The notes beneath the pieces are model-generated. The model saw only the letters and a list, made by a program, of their open reading frames with translations, searched no databases and was not told where the DNA came from. Below, in pieces: positions 55,852-64,000 of a DNA stretch of 64,000 bases; positions within the stretch are counted from its first letter, which is position 1, and every line of letters starts with the position of its first letter. The stretch comes from Lingula anatina (Eukaryota; Brachiopoda; Lingulata; Lingulida; Lingulidae), in NCBI RefSeq assembly GCF_001039355.2, contig NW_019774513.1, positions 1,193,706 through 1,257,705 on the forward strand, written 5' to 3'. The translations under genes and the position numbers were made by a program.

Positions 55852-56488
55852 CTTAACCTACCCTCTACCAGGGCGAGTGATAGATTTTTTACAGATATTC
55901 ACAGATATGTCTCTAGCTAGATAGATGGTCATTTAGGGCTCAACTCACCCTGTTGAGGAATCCCATGTGGAAACAATTATCTCTGCGCGCGCGCCAAAGG
56001 CTTTGTACTTGCTCTGCATGAGCTGAGCTTCACAACGATGTGATAACTCCTCGTTACGCAACCAGTCTAAGGCTTTTTTTTTATCTGTCACAGAGGAGCA
56101 AGTAATTGAAGTCAGAGTAATTAACTGTCTTGATTGCTGTCACGCAGACTTAAACTGGACCTGCTAAGTGGCAGTGCCTGAGCAGTTATGCAAACAATTA
56201 TCAGCCATGTAATCAGCTTTGAGATTCCTCAACAGGGTGAGTTGAACTCTAAATGACCATCTATCTAGCTAGAAACATATCTGTGAATATCTGTAAAATA
56301 TCTATCACTTGCCCTGGTAGAGGGTACACTTAACCCACGTGGACTCTCGCTGTACGCCATCAGATTGACAGACTAGCACGCCTCCTCCTGTTTCCAACGT
56401 ACTCGCCACTTTTTTATACTTTACTCAAAGCCAGGAGGAGGCGTGTTGGTCTGTCAATCTGGTTGCATTTAACGAGAGTCCACGTGGA
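55852..56488. mobile_element. Complex nested foldback element with two inverted-repeat pairs
   Basis: Pair 1: 55852-55962 (CCTCTACCAGGGCGAGTGAT ... CACCCTGTTGAGGAATC) faces 56223-56333 (GATTCCTCAACAGGGTG ... CACTTGCCCTGGTAGAGG), arms of about 110 bp, loop about 260 bp. Pair 2: 56333-56392 (CCACGTGGACTCTCG ... CACGCCTCCTCCTG) faces 56431-56488 (AGGAGGAGGCGTG ... CGAGAGTCCACGTGG), arms of about 58 bp, loop about 40 bp. The words AATGCGCA and TTAA recur just outside (55843, 56491). No coding capacity. It resembles a Foldback-type or nested MITE insertion. Confidence 0.75.
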
Positions 56489-59400
56489 GTTAATGCGCAT
56501 TAGCTTGGCTGACAAAAACCATTGGCAGCGGTGCCTAACTCTTTCAAAACATGTCAGAAATTCCAACAGGACCAATAAGCAACGGTGCCCCCTACTCATG
56601 GACACTGAACTGATGCCATTGCCACCAATTACCATTTACCCGGGCTCTGTTGTTTGGCCTCTGTTCATTATGTCACTGCTGAATTAAACGGAGTTTACCA
56701 AACGAACTCATGTTCAATCTGCTGAGCATACGACCAAATTATCATTATGAGTTTTCTATCAGATTTCTATCGGCAGCGTTGTGTTGCCGATAGAAATACA
56801 TGGTATTACGCAAACGACTGACGTGACAGCTAAAATTGATGATATGCCAATAAAATGAAATAGAGTACGAGTAAGTTCTTCAAAATGTTTAGATAACCCG
56901 GCCTAGTCAGTCAAGGGCATAAGCAGAACATGTTGGAGAGCGTTCCTGTCAAATTCCTAAAGCTATAAGCTCCCACAGACTTTTTTACCCACAGACTATT
57001 TATATTCCTATTAAAGAATGTACCGTCGGTCCCAATTATCTAGCGTAGGGTAGAGGTGATGGGGTAGTGATTATATCTGTGTGCAACTGAGGTGGAATGA
57101 CGGGGTTATATAAGCACAACGAGGAAAAAAGGAATGAGAAAAAATTGACATCCGACCGACCCCGTGACGGAATACAGCATTTGGCTATGTTTGTCGTTAG
57201 AGGTGAAGTACGTTTGTCTATTCAGATTTATGATTACAAGTACAAAGAATGCACATTAGTTTGCAGGTGGAAAATGTAAATAATTTTGCTGAAAGGTCTG
57301 AAAAGTCACTGCCCCTCTAGAAAACTTCCTTCTGCTAGCCAAATCGTGGAAAACATTAGTTAATAGTAGTGCTACCTGCTCTGCTGGCTGAGGCTCTCCA
57401 CGTGGACGAAGTTAATTTTTCGAGCATGGGTTTAACCTTTAGCAACCTTCTTAAATAAATGTCATGCGTGCTAAACCAAGTTTGTAATAACTATGCGTTA
57501 CTTGCTTGTGTTCTGCTAAAAAAAGTAAGTTCGACAAGGTGGGCACGCTTTCAAAACAGCCCTTTCAATGTTAACTAGTACTCCAAGTAGCAAATCGCTT
57601 GGACATTGAGAAACTTGCGCAGGTGGTTATAGATGCAGTAGACGCTCAATAAGGACAGAACAAATTTGTTACCCGTCACTTAGGATGTACCCTGTGGGCG
57701 AAACAATTCCGTCTGAGTGTAACGAATTTTGAAATGGAATAACGCCTTTGATTTGAATTTGCTACGTTAAATTGGGTTGCTTAAAAAAAGATAACACGCA
57801 CGCTGGCTTTTGGTGGCAAGGGATCAGCCGATGATGGTTCCATATTTTATTCAAAACACATTGGAGGAACGAGTTTTGAATGAGAGAGAAATATAAAGAT
57901 GAACGAAGCTTGTTGGAGATACTAAATCAAATTGCGTTTTCCTGCCATTAATTTGCCATATCCATCTTAAACAGAAAAGACAAAACGACGTAAATTTGTT
58001 AAAAGCCTCCAGTTTAAGGCAATTCTGAAACGCCGATTTGCCATCTGGTCCCTGTCAGTAGTCATTTGTTGTCTCATTAATGAAGACGTGATTGTCTCAG
58101 CACACATACTTTCACACCCTGAATGTCATTGCATACTGCAGGTGTAGTAAAAAAGGGTACAGCCACCTTGCCCATGTGAGCAAAGGGTTTCAGGAACATA
58201 ATATACATACTGCCGACGATGCAATTTTGCAAAGTATGAAAATTTAATAAACTTGAATATCAGACTGTCCCTCGAAAGATAAAGTCCAGCTGGGCCCAGC
58301 ACACGCCTGATTACAGTTCGTTGAATCCCCATACGAATACACGTCAGCCATATAAGGTTATCTATGTAAACAAACACTCCGGGATTCAATCAAAACGCGC
58401 CAGTCAGAAAGTTGCTTTTTTCCACTTCTTCAAGCGTATGATGCCTTCACAGGTAGAGAAACAATCTCGCTAACGAGAACGCGGTGTTCAGTTAATGAAA
58501 ATAGACCTTTAATTAAGGGGTTGCAAACTTTTACACATAAACAGATGTACATCATATGTTCTTCATATACCATTTCCTTGATTTAGAAAGCAGGATACGA
58601 AAAGATTGCCGGAGACGGGCTACGCGTCTCGTAACCATTTACGTCCGTTCTATAGCACATTATTCACTGGGATCATTTTTCTTAATCTGGGGTGACCGGT
58701 TGGTGCGTTCATTGATCTCGTGCCGATTCCTGGTGTTCGAGGCATGTTAAGCTCTTCCTCTAAATCACTCTGGCCACCGGCGCTTTGCCTCTCTGAGATG
58801 AGATATTATTTTGTGCACTTGTTTTGGGGGTTCTTTATTAAAGACAGGGCCGTTTATTCACATCTAGACACATTCTTCATTTACTGTGAAGTTCACATTC
58901 CATGATTTAAGTATGTGACTTTTTGCCAGAGTAGACGTCAGTTGAAGATGTTTGCTGCCAATTTCAAATATTGGAAATTCAGGCCTCTCTGTTACGCTAT
59001 AAGACTCTTTGCCTCATGAGAAAGATATACAAGAGAGTTTGTTTTGATGGTACATCATTAAAACATGGTCGTTACAACTCTACGTTACTTACTGATGATG
59101 ACGGGTATTGGTGCCTTTTAATTCTTTTTGCAAAATATTTATCTAAATGTACAAAATGTACTTATCTGACTGTTGGAAATAAAGTTTTTTTAAAACATAT
59201 GTATAATACGTTCAGAGTCGTCCAACGGCCGTTTGCTTATTTCATTTAGTTGAGGACTTGGTTGCAATCCTATATTTAAAAATCGTTACAGCACAATGCC
59301 CCTAATTTGCGCTGCATTGAACGCATTGGTTTGAAATTGTTACACGATGGTAAATCGATTAACTTAATTAACAGTATGTACATTCACGCCGTCGGTTTGT

Positions 59401-61525
59401 TGGGCTTTAGGCATTTTAAGATTTAAAGGTTATTAGGTAGTTTTTTTTATCTTCAGCACCGCTGCGCCGTTGAGAAATCGGATAAAGGGGAGTAACCATG
59501 TGAATCTCCAGAGTTTTCTGTAATATAACCAAAGAAGGAAAAAGTGGCATCAAAACAAACCAATTTTTTAGAAGGCATTACGTTGTTCAGCAAAATTTAA
59601 AACTACTAAAAAAGAGTTAAAAGCTTTTACAGACAAAAAAATAATTCTTAATTTTTTGCAATGGAGCCGTTTGATGTGTAGATTAAATATTTGACCTTAA
59701 AGTCGCTGCTGCATTGTCGAATCCCCCATGACCATACCATATACAGGCTTTCTTCGTTTCTTTCCGCTTTACATACAAATTGCCCACTTGATCTCAGTGT
59801 TCTGGTTCTGATGGGACTAGCTAGTTCTTTACTGCTGGTAAGATTATAAGAACAGTCACCTTTTAAATATCAAAAGCCGTGAATAGCATTTGGTAAACTA
59901 TCGTTTTGGGATGCAGGAAGCCAATGTAGGTTACGGGAAACTGGTGCAATATGACCAGACTTTGGCTTTGGGGTTTGGCTGAATTTTGAATGAATAATTG
60001 AAATTCTTTCCTTTTGATAGTTAGGCATTTCAAACAAATGTCAGTAATCGAATCTAGATGTTATGAAAGGCATGGCTCAGTTTATTGGTTTTCTCACAGT
60101 TTATAAGGTGAACATTTTTAGATGTCCGTTGGGAATTACATATTATGATTTGAACGTTTGACCTATAAAAAGAAAAGATATCATATAGCATATAGGTGTT
60201 TATTTGACATGCGTTTTCACACATTTATGTTCACGGCTGATGAAAACATGAAGGTGTTTGTAACATAAGTATCCCCAGAAGATCTGGAAATTAAAAAAAT
60301 CGATGTGAATCTTTTATATCAAATCCTCAATAAATAAATTAATTAATTAATTGATTTATTAAAAAGGGAAAAGGAAATAACATAAATTAAAAGAAGCAAA
60401 AATGACGCCGTGTGAATGAATGAAATACAATGACAGTGTAGTATAAAAATGAACTTCTCTGAAATTAGAAAAGCCTTGGCATAACGTTTTGAACTTCCCT
60501 TTTCTAACCGATCTCTTCATGAATTAAACTCTCAGACTTAACGAAGTAAGAATCCAAACAGACAAAATGACCTGTCGTCAGTTTATTCGTCAAGCACTTG
60601 GACTTACTTGAGGACCTAGATGTACATGAACAACCCGCTTGTATACAGTCAACGCTATTGACATGAAAACTGTACGTTATTAGGGCGTACATTTCGTAGA
60701 GATACGGAAGGAAGCAGAATGCTTCGTGGGCGTAAATGTTAATTTTAAATATTCATCTTCGCTGGTAGGTTTAGCTTATTTTGCCGTTTCATCTTGTCAC
60801 TGATACTTTACAAAAGTGATGCAAAGTAGTAATGCCTATTAACGGAGTTACATAAAAATAGTGAAAAAATAATCATAATAATTATAGTGATATGAAACTT
60901 ATTAAACATTTTACCTGGCGGTAGCTTCTCCGCTTCTGTCGGCCTCGATAAAAATTTCATGTAATATCATAATCAGGCATGTTTGTGTAACATTCTGTTT
61001 AAGCTATACATTTTTCATGTCGGACTCGACAGCTGTGCATAATTCAAAACGCTATCAACTTCTTTTGCACCTTAAAATCATAATTATTTTTGATTTTTTC
61101 TATTGAAAATTCTTAACTGTAAGCAAGTATTCAAAGTTGTTATTTACAAAGAAAAGGAAAGGGCAAGGGCAAAATGAGAGAGGGCGTTTTAAATGAACTG
61201 GGGACAGCATGCAAGTAAGACCTCTAAGTCGCACTTCTAGTTTAGTTAGGTCGGCCAAACTTGGCGCAGCCCTTGTCTGTAGGTCGTCTTTTAATTAACT
61301 CGCCGCAGGAAATGATGCTGGGGGATGGCAAAAGGAACGACATCTTAAGGTGGACGGTCTTCCTAAAGTATTGGCTGGCCTACCAAGTAAGGTATGCCAA
61401 ATGTGATTTAAAACACGGCGAAGATTTCAGAAAGATTGAACGTTTGCCACTCAAATCCTTCAAATATCAGACGAAATAAGTTAAGGGCCGCTATCATTTT
61501 TATTATTTCTGAATACCGCTAGTCT

Positions 61526-61574
<49 letters not shown>

Positions 61575-64000
61575 GAAAAAAGAAAGAAAAAGGACACACA
61601 AATATAACCTTTGCAGTCCCTCATGGAGAGTGCTACTGCTATCTTAACGGTAGATATACCAAGAGTTCGGGAAAACTGAAGCGTTCTCGGTCACTTCTCT
61701 CACGGTGACAGCACGTTTATTTTATCGTAGTGCAACGACCCCATGGCTATCAAAACATTTTCAAAAATAATTGCGTGGTGTAATTGCATTAAGACCCAAA
61801 TCTGTCAAGGTTTATTTCTATGGGCTCAGTCCCAAATGAAACTATCGTTCTACGTGGATTGTTCTATGTAGATCGATCCAACTCCGTAGGTGCAGTATAA
61901 CTATGGCATCATTGGGAATGAGCCCTTTCTCTGTGAGTGATCTGAGGGTGACCTATGACCCGTAACGTCGTGCTTACCCGTTGTAACTGTCTCATAACGA
62001 GCGGATTGCGTGACAAGAACACTTAAAAACGCGAGACGATTGCAGGTGCATAATGCATCAACACACCTGATATAAACGTGCCGCCACTGTGCCAGTTCCT
62101 AGCCGGACTATACCGCAGTCACCCTTCCTTATAACCTGTCGTGCGTGCGTAGCACATCTGTTGACATTAATGGCACAATTAAGGAGACGTAACATAATTT
62201 CCCTGTAACAGACCTGTAATTATACACCTCAAGAAGCAACAGGTGCACGCGTTTCATCTGTCTACAGTGTTTGTCAATTATCAACACTCAGTCTGTTTAC
62301 TTGTTTCATGGAGTTTAACCTTTGGTCACCTCTGTGTGATGGTCTGAAATCATTTGTGAGATATCGTTCATCGTGAATCACGACCAAACTGTGGTTCTTG
62401 CGACCATTTTTATTTTTTTTCCTCTCTAATAAGGACAAAACAATCACCACCAGAACGTTCTCTGTATGGCTTAGCTGAACATGTCATTCAAAACCCGGAG
62501 ACTTCTTCAAGCGTGATCAAGAGCTTAAAGCTCTTATTTTATGAATATTGACTTTTTTGACTAAGTGAAAAAAAAAAAACAGGCTATTAGACACTTCAGA
62601 GGCCCTGTAAATACCCATTTACAATGCAAAAGAAAGCAATTTGATTTGAGTCTGTTAGTCTTAAATGATGTATTCTGTCATAATTTGCACGTGCAACAAA
62701 TTATACGGAATTTAAACAATTCACCTCTTTTCACAGCATCAAGGCAATGTAACGCTAATACCTTTTTCGAAAGTAAGAAAACAGTGTCGAGTCGGTTTTA
62801 AAAATCATAATGTAATACCGATATACTATTCTGTCTCATGGCAGTTACAGAAAAATCTAAAATGAGAGAACATATCTGACATTTCGACATTTTTTAAACA
62901 TTTGTAAATTAAATTGCTACTGAGATATAATGTCTTATTAATCTGTTCTGAAAATTCATATTGGGAATCAACAGATAAATGGAACTTTGGCACGTACAAA
63001 GGATATCAATTGTTCATTTTCTTGGAATGATTTCATTATTTTGATGAAATATGTATAAGATATGATTTGGTTTAATAGAAATACACCGCTATGACACACG
63101 AGAAGCAGTCAATTCTATATTAGCAATGCTGTGACATTCGTCTCAACACGTTTATTTATTTAAAGCAAAAACAAATTGTAATTACAATACAGGCGTGTTC
63201 TTGTTATCTGAGTCTAGCAGTTTTCCTCCTCAGTGCCATAAGCTGAAGAGTTGTATTTCAATCAATTCTTTTCAATTTTTGAAAAATAAAAATCCAGTTT
63301 CCTGCCTTCCTCATTCGTGAGTTACGTTTCCTGCTTCTATTCACTAATTGCAATTTGATAGGACTTTTAATTTTAGATAGAACGTACTATCAGCATGTTT
63401 TTATTAGTTATTACAGAAGGTGAGCCCAATGAGGATATCAGTGTTATTAATAGGACTGGTTGCGCAATGTAAGGCACCCAGTTTGAAATTTACATCATTC
63501 ATTGCTCTCGGAAATAACTAAAAAATCAGAACACTATTCTATAAAAGCTTGTTTAAACATTTTTCACTGGAATTCACTTCTTTGCAGGATTTAGTCTTCT
63601 TTGAATTTCAGTCATTTTCTCCATATAAGCAGCTAACACAATGTGCTGTAGATAAAGTATAAAGTTTTCCTTTTTTCAAGTGAAAATTTTCTTTAAATGG
63701 TAATCCCATCAAGTGTGTGTAAATTTGAAAAAACAAAAACAAAAACAATTGATATTGCCATCATGCCTTTTGGACCACGTCCAACGACTACTGACATTGC
63801 CTCCAAAGACAGACTCTAACAGCGCCTTTTTTACTTTTATATGGGAGGAAAAAATGAAAAAATGAACTTTCACCAATTTCCCGTCATTACCAGGTTAGTA
63901 AGATTGTTTTCAATAATACAACTCAGGATGAGGCACGCTTTCAGTTTAAAAAATCAAAGTATGACAAAAACCATTGCCCTCGTTTTTTAAGATTCGGAAT
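56489..64000. other. Non-coding stretch to window end
   Basis: No exon with credible similarity and splice signals on either strand, and no RNA gene recognised. Contains an AATT-repeat near 60330-60360 and a GA microsatellite at 61529-61566. Scattered open frames of 60-90 codons show no domains. Confidence 0.5.
61529..61566. repeat. (GA)n microsatellite
   Basis: Pure GA tract followed by A/G-rich sequence to about 61590. Confidence 0.95.

Overview
This is AT-rich, intron-rich animal DNA. The evidence is GT-AG introns of about 0.2 to 7 kb, many dinucleotide and homopolymer microsatellites, and foldback/MITE-like repeats. The gene content (a PLC-beta-4/norpA-type phospholipase C, a GPATCH1-type splicing factor, a secreted H-type lectin) fits a marine invertebrate, such as an echinoderm or other invertebrate deuterostome, or a lophotrochozoan. 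I cannot fix the phylum. All gene calls come from reading exon translations and splice sites by eye and comparing them with remembered family sequences. No database search was run.

Layout. (1) 1-18 kb has no convincing exon. It is intergenic or the 5' intron of the PLC gene. It holds several foldback elements, a 3.9-kb direct tandem duplication (7072-11002 and 11151-15056) and a 10-copy 30-bp minisatellite (16501-16800). (2) 18192-37794 (+) carries 15 in-frame exons of a PLC-beta-4-like gene: PH, EF-hand-like region, catalytic X half and the start of the X/Y linker. The first exon, the Y half, the C2 domain and the C-terminal coiled coil are not in the window. One X-domain exon occurs twice (35224-35317, 36126-36219). 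(3) 38630-47233 (+) carries 18 coding exons of GPATCH1, in frame to the stop codon, but without the usual first exon. (4) 48556-49587 (-) is a three-exon gene for a 122-residue secreted H-type lectin, convergent with GPATCH1. (5) 49.6-64 kb has no recognisable gene. It contains a 480-bp direct repeat pair, a complex nested inverted repeat (55852-56488) and microsatellites.

The three genes have unrelated jobs: G-protein-coupled phosphoinositide signalling, pre-mRNA splicing, and extracellular sugar binding. Nothing suggests a shared pathway. The most unusual structural point is that the window's only three ambiguous bases (11003, 35564, 38182) each sit exactly at an anomaly: the junction of the 3.9-kb duplication, the duplicated X-domain exon, and the place where the PLC gene stops and GPATCH1 begins without its first exon. 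Contig joins are the most economical explanation. Real tandem duplication or gene truncation cannot be excluded from sequence alone.
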